Origin: Paramoeba atlantica | Taxonomy: Eukaryota; Discosea | DNA: 64,000 nucleotides | Direction: 5' to 3' | Assembly: GCA_977017575.1 (NCBI GenBank) | Contig: CDRNVI010000002.1 | Span: 248,001 to 312,000, forward strand | Shown here: positions 10,801-19,746 of the stretch, piece by piece | How the letters are laid out: the number at the start of each line of letters is the position of its first letter | Position numbering within the stretch: the stretch's first letter is position 1 | The notes under the pieces: generated by a model | Told to the model about the DNA's origin: nothing | The model's input: the letters and a program-made list of their open reading frames with translations, nothing else | Databases searched by the model: none | Made by a program: the position numbers and the translations under genes

Positions 10801-11577
10801 CATCACAGCATCCCAGTCCTGGGTGAGTTGAACACCCACGAGTCTTTGAAAGTTCTCACCAGCGCGAGAGAAAACGAGTTGTGCCACAGCCGAATCCTTG
10901 CGCACGCCCTGTAATAAAATATGAAATTGTCGATCACCGACTCCACCTGTGGCCGTAATCACATCTGTAATTAGGCTCGCCATGTGCGAATCCGACAATT
11001 CGTACGACTTGCTGTGGTCTAGCAACGCATCGGTAAGTTTGGCAATACCTTCCTCATTAATATTACTCGGCGTAGCGGCGGCAGGCTGTTTTTTACACAG
11101 AGCGTATAGTACGTGCACGGTGCTGAGGCACTCCAAAAGGTGAACTAAATATGCACGGGGGAGCTGCTTTCTAGAGGAGCTGGAACGCATACGCTCAAAA
11201 GGCGATGTGAGAAGAACAAACGCATCGCTTGTCTTGTCTTCAGCAAAGGGAAACTGTGGAGCGACAACACGCAGAGCGTCACCCACGATACATGCGGCAA
11301 GAAGTACTATTTCAGCATTCACGTGCTGGGCAATTTCCTTTTTCAGGAGTTGATGCAAATACTCTGGAGGTAACGGGCCGGACTCTTTCTCTGGTACTTG
11401 GGGATATGAACTCATAAATTTTGCTTGCTCTATTAAATGAGAAAGCAGGCTCTTGGTATCGTGATTGCGAAAAATGGCAAGCGATGTTTGCGGCTTCGCT
11501 TTCTTGCGAGCTGGAGCCTGCTCCATCGAATCAAAGTCAATAACGTCCATGTGGCAAAAAATCGTATTGAAATACAA
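7831..11577 (-). CDS. PDS5: Sister-chromatid cohesion protein PDS5
   Basis: A 1,248-residue HEAT-repeat protein that binds cohesin and regulates loading, release and acetylation. The N-terminus has the family's opening helices: ACIVGDALRVVAPQFPF, followed by a hydrophobic block ending HLLECLSTVHVLYALCKK. Mid-protein it has the repeat pair IDAEESVRRNAVNVILTS and TRCRDKKASVRIAAINQLA, and near the C-terminus ALYPEYLLPPLLYALSHHP with FLEPVLRG and VLCDL, the PDS5 signature (LLPEYVxPYxIHLLAH). The C-terminal tail, about residues 1,110-1,225, is Gly/Arg/Glu-rich low complexity from a very GC-rich segment. Plus-strand C-rich DNA (about 7,930-8,330) flips to G-rich (8,460-9,060) within this gene. First ATG used. 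Confidence 0.9.
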   Translation of the reverse strand: MYFNTIFCHMDVIDFDSMEQAPARKKAKPQTSLAIFRNHDTKSLLSHLIEQAKFMSSYPQVPEKESGPLPPEYLHQLLKKEIAQHVNAEIVLLAACIVGDALRVVAPQFPFAEDKTSDAFVLLTSPFERMRSSSSRKQLPRAYLVHLLECLSTVHVLYALCKKQPAAATPSNINEEGIAKLTDALLDHSKSYELSDSHMASLITDVITATGGVGDRQFHILLQGVRKDSAVAQLVFSRAGENFQRLVGVQLTQDWDAVMEKLLECDLSEGTRQAQQKKVMEEFADIVRLVTKIANASPRCVGQALASIVEFLKSENVDLRSILIKALCKLYSSVPVLLLECSQPSQLFLTRYWDARVGNRNEMVKFGGIVLAKTVHLPYHSQLWNVLSDPLQSKLIDAEESVRRNAVNVILTSAGSSTPQGLLKAVGTRCRDKKASVRIAAINQLANLFGTSSIPASVKQWIPNEILHVYVTDDGTNRSSVELALSSMIRSSPSFIDLCCSLDRYAVKVMEEILGRMGRLRTVVKKVLSSRSEKISRDDMDKLINFLSKAIPSSTGDAKTEWISLINIKDEKIAREFAQLKGQSEWKSAVELTRRVQANVRKEAGSYFEKDVLPRIVLPLSVDAVDIAIDNIKRNTKMEPAIRALIFMSINDPQTLESIHDFLTEFTLNNVQDWLTTERSKTVSTSSPARRPRSSLASQQKLITEPEDTLTLLLHLLYTVSTGSTLSTKKYCPTHELVQKLGKLCMNASINSSYLCKFAAKTFRVCALSFPKALDQMLAAINEKLKTESMEFVHLTITLREVLLSGSSTLSAPVVENLIHLAHTCTVSSEPHAALSLQAVLRVLTAHVQAQGPDGSADALRFTELFIDMLKTSQRMPDTASPVDKRLALCKQLLRLLRLPHARAALQSNPHLSNALHVALSADDHKSNRRTLQRKLHTHLCLTHQLPLSCTTHLLCSALLETDRSNLSFLRQSITHVLHRFRTTLAGASPPVALTHPSAVALYPEYLLPPLLYALSHHPLYDHELDPRHSLGSFQRVLVLFLEPVLRGSQCASVPFLRELLRRMRQQRDRYAVGAEGGVRLQVLCDLTEGVMGEVLRQQTVGVGRERGGGGYGGRGWEGAVRLPKGLEPREGGEGGERVYLPQGFTVMKLGFGGSGSVGSWGCRGGKEGGGGGEGGEERSWSVRSRSGSVSLLGTPKGRGGGGGGGGTEVEEVVRRRYGGLSEEALSELSWKRVRGEIAQALGVEKLD

Positions 11578-11791
11578 TGAATCATACTTTCAAGAGAGAG
11601 CTCAAAATTTAACCTGCTATATTAATTCTGTTTTTACAAAGTGACCCAAAAAATATGGGATGAATTTAAGCTTAGTTAAAATAAGAAAAAGAAACTCGTT
11701 TCTTGGTTTTTTTAAAAGGGGAAAACAGCAATAGTCGTGATATAGGGGTATGCTCCGATCGAAATGCCAACAGACAGTGGATGTAATGAGA

Positions 11792-12499
11792 TCATGTTTT
11801 TCGAGCATGTACATGATCCCGGTGAGCAACGTATTCCATTGAGGCTTTAATTAAAGGCTTAAACAGGTCTCGAAGCCTGTTGCCTAAGAGATCCACAGCG
11901 GCTTGGTCTCGACAATCTCGATTCCACACACTCAGTCTCGCGCCGCTGGTTCGACGGGAGAACACAATGCCGACGACAGTCTCTGTGGGGTTGTCTTTTT
12001 CAAGCGCGCCGCCCACCACAGCCATAACCAGCTTCTCCCACAGAGCATCGTACAGAGGACGCTGACTTCGGGTCAAGCTGCAGGTCCATTTTCCACCCGA
12101 CTCGTTGGCCGCATCTTCCCACATGGGGCGAATGCCGTCGCGAAAGTAGTAGTAGGTACACCCGGACGGTGTCTTATCGACAACCCAGGAAGGTATGGAG
12201 TACGGAGGTTGCATTCTGCGAAACATCTGCCAAAACGTTTCTACAGTAGAAAAGCTGTCCACTCTCCGGAGTTGACTTTCCCACGTATCCGACCCAGCAG
12301 CTTCAGATTGTGCCTCTGGATGGCCATGTGGCTTAGACCCAGAAATAAAACCGAATCGCCATATCGTCCACGTGGAGGACAGGGGATGGGTGCCCATGGT
12401 TGATACTGGGGTATGTGTGGCGTGCCGTCCAGATCCCGATAATTTATCTTCATCTAATTCTAAGAGCTCGCCTTCAATATTATCAAGATCATCAAACAT
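11792..12499 (-). CDS. EIF4E: Translation initiation factor eIF4E family cap-binding protein
   Basis: A 235-residue member of the cap-binding family. The core runs HPLSSTWTIW, then DTWESQLRRVDSFSTVETFW, FRDGIRPMWEDAANESGGKW and LSVWNRDCRDQAAV. The three tryptophans that stack on or contact the m7G cap (human Trp56, Trp102, Trp166) are matched by the Trp in DTWE, in MWED and in VWNRDC. Relative to animal eIF4E there is an extension at the acidic N-terminus and a short insertion after the first beta strand (GSKPHGHPEAQSEAAGS). Whether it is the canonical factor or a 4EHP-like paralog cannot be decided. It is the last host gene before a 7-kb repeat island. Confidence 0.92.
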   Translation of the reverse strand: MFDDLDNIEGELLELDEDKLSGSGRHATHTPVSTMGTHPLSSTWTIWRFGFISGSKPHGHPEAQSEAAGSDTWESQLRRVDSFSTVETFWQMFRRMQPPYSIPSWVVDKTPSGCTYYYFRDGIRPMWEDAANESGGKWTCSLTRSQRPLYDALWEKLVMAVVGGALEKDNPTETVVGIVFSRRTSGARLSVWNRDCRDQAAVDLLGNRLRDLFKPLIKASMEYVAHRDHVHARKT

Positions 12500-12654
12500 C
12501 GGTAATCCGAAAAAAAGGTCTGAAAACTCCTCTTTGATTAAGTATAAATAAATCGTCTTACAATGTAAGATACATTGTTGAACTGCAGTACCCTGTTGAT
12601 CCTAACATTCAGATTATTTCAATAGTTACTATACATGTGAGCGGCTGCGGGTGA

Positions 12655-13580
12655 AATCTCGATGAAACCCCGCTACCCACAGCCCCTCATGTACAGGGGG
12701 TGACACTTGAACCTGGGGGGTCTAAGATTTGTAAAAACAGCTCAGCTTTGAAGAATAATGCGGCGTTGGAGAGCTCTCTCCGAGTTGTTTGCCTTCGGCG
12801 TATTCGGACCGCCCAAGTTAAACAAATTAATTCGAAGACAAAAAAACATGGGTTTTTCATGTGAAAAATTGTTGATTTTTCTTTTTTCCCCTTTTTATGA
12901 CACAAAAGCGAGTTCGCTCGAGGACATCGCATGGTACATTGTCTGCCTGATCGTATTCTTCTCCCACAAAGCTCCACAATGCTTCTAGTAGCAGAGTATG
13001 AGCAAACACAGTCTTTCTACCGAACATCTTAGAACTTTAGGGTGCACGAAGACACTATAAAGCGATGGATTGAACGCCATTTGGCGACTGGGGATATCGA
13101 AAGTCACGTTCCTTTGCGTGCTTCCCTTGTTTCCACTCCTCTCCTCAAGGAAACAGCGTTAAAAGTAAATGGTGACGGTCAGGGATGTGACTTACATGTA
13201 CAGAGTATGTCATTCCGTCCTTGAGAGAACTCCTAAGGGAGCTGCATCGACGAGAATTTTTGTGTCCTATGCGGACTTAGCGGAGATTGTCAAAGAAAAA
13301 TTCTAAGGAATATTTAATCAAAGAAGGAGATAATCAAAGTTCCTTTTTAGCACCTCACAAGATTCGCCGAGTGCAATTCGCGAACGACATGATGCAGCTC
13401 TCCGATAAAGCTCTCGAGGAAATTGTTTTTTCTGACCAAAAAAAATATTGTTGCAAAGCATCAGCGAAATTGCTTTGTACTAAGACATGTAACTCTGAGA
13501 GAGCTCTGCAATGCGCTATTCTTTTTGAAAATTGGGAAGTTTTTACAAGTTTTAGACCCCCCAGGTGCAAGTGACACCCC
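12655..13580. mobile_element. Foldback-type element with inverted arms and mariner-like HTH scrap
   Basis: The segment at about 12,660-12,775 (start: CCACAGCCCCTCATGTACAG) recurs inverted at about 13,490-13,600, so the two ends form arms of roughly 110-130 bp. Both arms contain a shared stretch, read on one strand as TGACACCCCC with TTTAGACCCCCCAGGT-like sequence, and a GAGAGCTC block. Between the arms, about 13,040-13,110, the plus strand reads EDTIKRWIERHLATGDIE, which resembles the second helix-turn-helix of Tc1/mariner transposases. No complete transposase remains. I infer a degenerate TIR or foldback DNA transposon. The exact ends and target duplication are not resolved. Confidence 0.55.
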
Positions 13581-13627
13581 CTGTATACACATACATGAGG
13601 GGCTGCGGCTACACAGCCATGAGGGGC

Positions 13628-13735
13628 TGCGGGTCGCGGGTTCGGCGCGGGTTCGGTGCGGGTTCGGTGCGGGTTCGGTGCGGGTTCGGTGCGGGTTCGG
13701 TGCGGGTTCGGTGCGGGTTCGGTGTGGGTTTGGCA
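13628..13735. repeat. 11-bp minisatellite (GGGTTCGGTGC)n
   Basis: About nine consecutive copies of an 11-bp unit GGGTTCGGTGC, with variants at both ends (GGGTTCGGCGC, GGGTTCGGTGT). It is preceded by two copies of a GAGGGGCTGCGG motif at 13,593 and 13,620. The unit length is not a multiple of three, so frames through it cycle phase; it is not coding. A single related unit recurs near 14,856. Confidence 0.9.
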
Positions 13736-13914
13736 TCGGCTGAGGCCTTCTCAAGCTCAGGTCAACTTTGCAGAAAACGCAGGCTTTGAAGCACAAGACT
13801 AACCAAAGGAGAAAGAATAAAATTTCGTATGTAGTAGAATTGCAGTGTTAGACCCTAAACTTTCGTTTTCAGGGTTTGTAAAAGGTTTATAAAAGCAAGA
13901 TTATATATATTTCC

Positions 13915-14130
13915 CCTCTTGCAATAAGCCACAAGATCATCAGACCTTGGGCCCCGAAGTTGTGGCAAAATGTGCGAAGCGTGGGTTAGACCAAAGGAGA
14001 GTCCAAGAAGCTTGCTGTGTCTACGAAGGGTGGACAGTATGCCAACGGAAACTGACATTCGCACTTGTGGCCCAGATGCTCTGCATAATACAGCAAAGCT
14101 TTACTGTGGGCAAGTCGAAAGTTTATCGTC
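13915..14130 (+). repeat. Dispersed repeat A, copy 1 (decayed coding scrap)
   Basis: About 200 bp, similar to 37,378-37,595 in the same orientation. Shared blocks include TACGAAGGGTGGACAGTA and GCAATAAGC at the left edge. In translation both copies encode related peptides (CAKRGLDQRRV ... YEGWTV here; CAKRRLDQKRV ... YEGWTV in copy 2), so the repeat derives from a coding region, probably of a transposable element. Neither copy is an intact gene. Confidence 0.7.
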
Positions 14131-14920
14131 GTGCGGCAACTTCTGTTGCGGAATACCACAGCCCTTCAGTGTGTTAACGGCTTTTTCACTCTTTTAACGT
14201 CAAATATTACATCTGCAACATTGGCTCCCTACCCACGAACGCGAGATACGCTCGAAGGTGAATTTGATCGCTTGATCAGTGATTCGGGACGACAAGTCCA
14301 AGAAGATCCTGGGAAAGCTCAGCTTCGCAAAAATACAAGCATATCCGAGTATTCCGTCAAGCAATAAATCGGATTCACTTTTCGGAAACGCACGCAGAAC
14401 GTGAATTTGGCGACATGCTTCACATCGAGAATAAGAAGCGTCATCTTGCAAATGATCTGTTGGAAGGTAGGGTGCGTGTGCTTTTTAACAACCCACGAAA
14501 TCTTAATCGACACAAGGTACGCTTGTCCCCCGAAGAAGCACTACCCGCTTATCCCTCGGAGTACAACACACGTACCACTGGGTGAAGCTACTTCAAGGAA
14601 AACTCACAAATAATTTCTTCTACTATTGGATCTTCACGTTGCGTGCAAGGCACTGGATGACTTGCAGATTGTTCGGTGATGGGAAGACAGAAATTAATTA
14701 TTACTGATACTGACTTCAGACGATAGGAAAAGTTGTTTAAGTACAAAATATCAGAAGTCAATGCTCAAGAAAGGACTGTATCGGCATTTTCTTCACCGGG
14801 ATTCCATATGCTAAAAAACTGGAAAATGGTTCATTTTGACCCCAAATGCGAAGCGCGGGTTCGGTGGGGGTTCGGTGATGCACACCCGCAGCCTCTCACC
14901 TACATGTATACATGTAGGTG
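14131..14920. other. Repeat-island filler, no gene seen
   Basis: Sequence between dispersed repeat A and the direct repeat pair. It includes a lone copy of the GGGTTCGGTG minisatellite unit (14,856) and, from 14,882, an inverted version of the CTGCGGGTG motif seen elsewhere (12,645; 13,622; 44,440). Short open frames here show no recognisable product. Confidence 0.4.
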
Positions 14921-15060
14921 TATCGTGAATATTATTGTCCATAATTAAAATTCTCTCAAACCGTCGCTTTACAAAACAATTCAGAAAGTCTGATGCCTAG
15001 GCTGAATCATAGGGTCGAAGTTATGACTTTGCCCTAGCCAAAAAAATAAGTCATCATGCA
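14921..15060 (+). repeat. 140-bp direct repeat, left copy
   Basis: Matches 15,368-15,506 in the same orientation over about 140 bp, with a nearly exact core beginning CAGAAAGTCTGATGCCTAGG and running for over 40 bp. The copies are offset by about 446 bp. The right copy ends where the Merlin-like transposase remnant begins. Confidence 0.88.
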
Positions 15061-15367
15061 AAAAGAAGAAATTCGTTGAGTTTAATAAACTTTCATTTGT
15101 TGGCTGCTTCGTTAAAAACGTGAAAACTGTCCCCGCCTCTAAGCAACTTAAGTTCAATCAAGCACTTGAATAATGCACTAAAATACAAAATAAATGATAA
15201 AAATCATAGTTTTTTGCAGAACTTTCGGGTAAAGGCTTCATCACATCTTTTCATGATGCCATATCGATTTCGAGATCTGTTTAATGCTGAAGGAATTAGG
15301 CTAAAAGCTCGTGCCACACAAATTTTGGACCCCCACCTTTTTCGTGCCCCCCCTCCCTGTAAAGTTA

Positions 15368-15506
15368 TATCGTGAATACTTTTTTTCTGACTTAAATTTC
15401 TCTCAAAGCACCTCATTACAAATTAACTCAGAAAGTCTGATGCCTAGGCTGAATCATAGGGTCGAAGTAAAGACTTTTCCCTAGCCAAAAAAAGAAATCA
15501 TCATGC
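15368..15506 (+). repeat. 140-bp direct repeat, right copy
   Basis: Partner of 14,921-15,060, diverged mostly in its first third. It abuts the Merlin transposase remnant starting at about 15,510. The 300 bp between copies (15,061-15,367) carries a degenerate version of the GCTTCGTTAAA hairpin motif at about 15,104. Confidence 0.88.
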
Positions 15507-15509
15507 AAC

Positions 15510-16245
15510 ATGAATGGAAGCGACTCCAACGTAGGAAATGCTGCCCTTCATCAAGAAGAAACTACCAACTACGAGTTCTCAAAAGTTCAAGTCGATGAAA
15601 CCTACATTGGGAAAAGGAAATACAACCGCGGAGGACGACAACGAAAGGAGGACTGGTGGTTTGTAAATATTTCGGTAAATATTCGAGGTGATCGGACGCA
15701 AAACTTGAAAAGCCCATTGGAAATTAGTTAAGACACGCGACAAAATCCCCTTGGAGAATTTTACTCTGCCGCTGGTAACAAGTGCACGCTCCCTCGCGGT
15801 TTCAGATTGTTGGGGTGGGTACGTTGATTTCGGGGAATACTGTACACACTTTGCAGTTAATCATATTATCAATATGATAATATTTAAGGAGTTCGTTGAG
15901 GCCTACGGATATCATACAAATAATACCGAAGGCGTACACAGTACCACGACGTGGGTAAAGCAGCAGCACCACGTATTCGGAATGACTTCGATGGACCTGA
16001 AAAGGAACGTTGCACTTCAGTGCATCAAGTTTGGGTCCTTCCATAATCAGCGGAGAAAAGCGTGGAGAATTCGTTTAATCGAATTGTTGAACTGCATAAA
16101 AGACCACTATGGGTATGAAGCAAACGATCAGTTGGAAGATGTAAGCGAAAGTTATTGGAGTAAGGCGCCCCCCGACAGCGAGGACATTTTGATTAATAAG
16201 GAATCAAGCGGTGATGTCGAAGAAGATGGATTCTTAGAAGAGTAA
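15510..16245 (+). mobile_element. Merlin (IS1016/ISXO2-like) DNA transposon remnant, transposase in two frames
   Basis: Two plus-strand pieces of one transposase. The first (15,510-15,731) reads FSKVQVDETYIGKRKYNRGG, the DET catalytic strand and basic turn typical of ISXO2/Merlin DDE enzymes. The second (15,751-16,245) reads VSDCWGGY, then TNNTEGVHSTTTWVKQQHH, corresponding to the second Asp and the HTNTIE motif with the catalytic Glu. A frame break lies between the pieces (about 15,731-15,751) and the zinc-binding N-terminus is absent. It is therefore a decayed copy. The acidic C-terminal tail (DVEEDGFLEE) is unusually long. Terminal inverted repeats were not found. Confidence 0.82.
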
Positions 16246-16433
16246 AAGCGAGAACAACGTTTTGTACATAGGCATTTAAAGTGTACTGATCACCTCAGCT
16301 AGTGCGCTCGACCTCGGCTTCCAGGCGCTCCGAACCTTTGTGTTTTTTTTGCTTTTAGTCACTTTATAATAGAAGAAAAAAATACAAAAGAGGCCCCGGT
16401 GGTCCAAAACTGAAAATTAAATTTCAAAAAAAA

Positions 16434-16615
16434 ATGCGCGGTCCAGGGGAGATCAAGGGTGGGATCAAGGGGGGGGAGGTCAAGGGGGGGGGCAAAGAGG
16501 GGGGGTCAAGAGGGGGGTCACAGGGGGGGCAAGGGGGGGGGCAAGGAGGGGGGGTCAAGGGGGGGGTCAAGGGGGGTCCATGCGGGGGTCAAGGGGAGGC
16601 CCATGGGGGGGCATA
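16434..16615 (+). repeat. G-rich minisatellite (GGGGGGTCAAG)n
   Basis: Degenerate tandem array of roughly 10-20 bp units made of runs of five to eight G followed by TCAAG, TCA or CA. There are about 15 G-runs in 180 bp, dense enough to fold into G-quadruplexes on this strand. It is not coding. Confidence 0.88.
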
Positions 16616-16799
16616 CTTTTTGAAATTTTCAAAATTTTAAATTTAAAAATCGAGCGCAGGGAGGTGGTAGAGTATGCCGCGGCGATGATTTTCGACCCCC
16701 ATGTTTGGGGGTGACCCGACCTCGTACGCGCAGGAGGGGTCCGTCAAGGTCAAAATTTCCGAACTTTTTGGGATCACGGAATAAAAGCTGTTCAAAAAA

Positions 16800-17105
16800 A
16801 AACGTTAAACCACTTTTTCCCCAAAATCGATTCCTAAGTCGAATTTTGAGAGTTTGGGACCTCAACTACCATTCTGTGTCGTTTTTTCGTCAGATGCGTC
16901 TCCTAACCCTACTGGTAAACCCTCAAAAATGGCCTAAACTCGGGGTAAATTTTTTCATGTTTCGCCTAAGAATCGGGCTATTTCAGAATCGAGGAACACG
17001 AATTCTTCGTGGTTTTTTGGTAACTTTTCTTCTTTGGCTCTTCGTTAAACGCGGAGGTAGTTTTGAAGTTTTAAGAAACTGCTCAGGGAAATTGGTGTTG
17101 TAGCA
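16800..17105 (+). repeat. Dispersed repeat B, copy 1, ending in half a hairpin
   Basis: About 300 bp, homologous to 34,262-34,575 (same orientation) and to 40,600-41,072 (inverted). Anchor blocks are TTTTGAGAGTTTGGGACCTC, CTACTGGTAAACCCTCAAAAA-like sequence and CTTCGTTAAACGCGGAGGTA. In this copy only the left arm of the terminal hairpin is retained. It runs directly into a mariner transposase remnant, so it may be the 5' part of a non-autonomous or composite element. Confidence 0.72.
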
Positions 17106-17117
17106 CGACACGCACCC

Positions 17118-17640
17118 ATGGCTCCTCACCTCAAACAAAGACATAAAGATGCCCGTCTGAAGCTTGCAAAAGAGCTGCAGCATTGGAGCACAGAGCAATT
17201 GTCACGCATCATCTGGTATGACAAGAAAATATTTCACTGCGGCTGTCGAAGCAACCGAAACCACTTTTGTCGAATCACCGACGTACCCATTGAAGCACCC
17301 AAAGGAATAGATAAGTGGTCCGATGGTCCTGGTATCATGGTGTGGATGGGAGTAAGTTTGAAGTACGGAAATCCATTACTTCGATAAACCAGGGGTAACA
17401 ATCACAGGTCAAATTTTTGAAGATGCGAAGAAACGTGGGGGCTTTTCTTCGTTTCTCAAGCGTCACCACGGGGCCATAGTCGCGATGGATAACGCAACTG
17501 TGCGCAATCGAACACGTCGTTTGTTTGCAGGGGCCGGCATTAAGATGCTTGATTGGCCGGGAAGTCCACCGACTTGAATCCGATCGAATGTACGTGCCCA
17601 GACGGCCATAGAGGGAACAAGAAATCTGCTCCATGCAGCG
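17118..17640 (+). mobile_element. Tc1/mariner transposase remnant
   Basis: A plus-strand frame starts KLAKELQHW, then RIIWYDKKIFHCG, and reaches WSDGPGIMVWMGVS, the standard mid-domain of DDE_3 (Tc1/mariner) transposases. After a frame change near 17,385 the next part reads VAMDNATVRN ... MLDWPGSPPT, the second catalytic Asp region followed by the WPxxSPDLNPIE motif. A stop or shift lies at the PPT end. The usual QDNAPxH is replaced by AMDNATVRN; the second mariner remnant near 55,570 has LQMGNATAHN, so the two belong to one family. Defective. Confidence 0.8.
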
Positions 17641-18690
17641 CTTGGGACTCACGGTATGCCAAGATCTGATCTTTCTCCTGGACATTCAGTTTGTCGCGGA
17701 ACGCCTTCTTATCGACCCGATCTTAGAGCGTGCCTGCGCATACGCGGGAAGAGGCAGCAACGTGCACGGCTCGCGCTGCATTCGTCAATCTCTTACAGCT
17801 GCAAAGAGCCGCTATTTTTCCAGCAGCGAACCGTCACTGGTTCTTGCTGCTCTTCGGCATAAGATAATAATAATTATCGGAACGCATGAGGATCCCCGTT
17901 GTGGAGAAGCCATTCGTGTACCTAGCGCAGCCCGGCTTCTGCAGCGATCCCTGGATCACGGCGTATATGAAACGGCAAGTATGTGACGCCGCCGCCGGAT
18001 GCCCGGAGTGGGCCTATTATGCAAAGACCCTGACAGAAATTTCACCAGGTGTCCCCTTTTTGAAAGCGAAGGACGATGGGGTGCGTCTAAGGGTCTGAAC
18101 CCTGCTCTGCAAGCTCGGAGGGATAGTCACGTGCTTTCGGCTGCGTCACGAAGTCGTCACAGTGTCTTGCGATGTCCTTGAATCCCCTACGTTGGACAAA
18201 ACCGTTGACGCCAACAACGAATCCATTGTTGCTCACCTTGCGACCCATTCTCGGGCGGTATCTCTAGTTCACCGATCCCTTCCGTACGAACTTTGACCTG
18301 CAAGCCCCTGTTCGCCGCCTGAAGAAACCAGCGACCAACCGGGGCAATCTGGTATCCTTCACTTTCCTACACTGCTCCCAGCAGCAAATGTTTGGTACTA
18401 TGCCCCGCCCAGCTCTGCGGCCATCAAGTCCTGCTCGTTATACCTCATTATCAAGCTCACATACCCAAGCTCTTCTCGATAAATGCTCAAATGTGCAAAG
18501 ATTCGGAGCCTTTTCTATAACATGTGGGCCGTCCTCAATAAAGCCCGGAAGTGTAATATTTCAATACCAGAGTATGCGGCATTCTGTATATAGCATGGGG
18601 TTTACTGTGTACGCCCCCGTTCACCCTGTTTTGCCCCGGATTATGCAGCTCGAAAAAATGCTTGAAACTGTATAAATACTTTACTGTGTA
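17641..18690. other. Repeat-island segment with unassigned plus-strand frames
   Basis: GC content rises here. Short plus-strand frames (for example 17,886-18,098 with FVYLAQPGFCSDPWITAYM) look protein-like but are broken and unrecognised. They are probably transposable-element debris. I looked for rRNA or tRNA similarity by eye and saw none. Confidence 0.35.
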
Positions 18691-19746
18691 TAGACTGGGG
18701 AAACAGGAATTCAGAACAGAAAGTTTGCCCCAAGGGCTTCGAGGTTGTCCCTTGGTGTTTCAAGGTCGACAAGTCCATACAATTGAACTAAAGACGCAGA
18801 AAAGTAAAAATCGTAGCGTACAGTTGTCATGAACCCATAGTCGTATTATCCAGTGATGGTTTGCAGTTTTATCAAACTCGGATAATACTCCCTTGTATTG
18901 TAAAAGTGAAGCATGAACACACGTTAAAGAAAGCCACTTACTTGCTTTTCGTTTATAACAGATTGTCTGCACGTCCATCACTATCAAACAACGATCTGAT
19001 TATGAAATGTCCACACAAGTAAAAAAGACCATGCAAATGTATGGCAGTACTAACGCAGTCCCTGGCTTCCTTCGCAAGGTTATATTCCTCTTTATTTGAG
19101 AGTGTGCAGGTCATCGATTCCAAGTCATATAAAGAAATAAATTTTTGTGCTTTATTATCAAAACGTTAAACTATACCTCCACAGAATGATGCCCCACAAC
19201 GTACCTGAGAATAATCTGTTGGGCTCCCCTCGATAATATCCAACGAACTACATACATGTATTACCAAACATCGTTTAACAATTATCGAAAATGGCCAAAG
19301 ACATTGCGCATGGTTTTGCTCACTTGCCAAATTCCACCGTGTACTTTCTATCACGTATAGAATCGAACTCCAGAATGAAATATTGCTGATAAATGATGCA
19401 CTGATTAATGTGAATAAATCGGATCACCCTCACAAGAACCATGAAATCGTTTGAACGAGCAAACACTATCAAGCGCGTGCTTATTGCCTTTCATGACTTG
19501 AAAAGTACATTGCAGTACGTCATTTTTCCATCTCGAGATGTCATCGTCGTGAAGTGCCCAAATTTAGTTACTGCGGGACATTAAACCGCTGATCGCTCAC
19601 TTCGGCTACTGGACTCCAGGCTTCTATTCTTAAGATAATATCATAAGTAAAACGCAAAGCAGGAAGTCTCACCTTCTTAAATAGAAATTTAGCGTCAGAA
19701 TAACAAAACAAAACATACAAACTACGCAATACAAACTTTTTATCAC
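18691..19746. other. AT-rich intergenic, no gene seen
   Basis: About 1 kb downstream of the CDK gene. No open frame with family similarity, no clear repeat. The 3' untranslated region of the CDK transcript must lie at the right edge. Confidence 0.45.

Noticed and set aside
17641-18690. rRNA or tRNA genes
   Set aside because: Scanned by eye for conserved tRNA A/B boxes and 5S/5.8S/SSU motifs without a convincing match; this segment has only broken protein-like frames.
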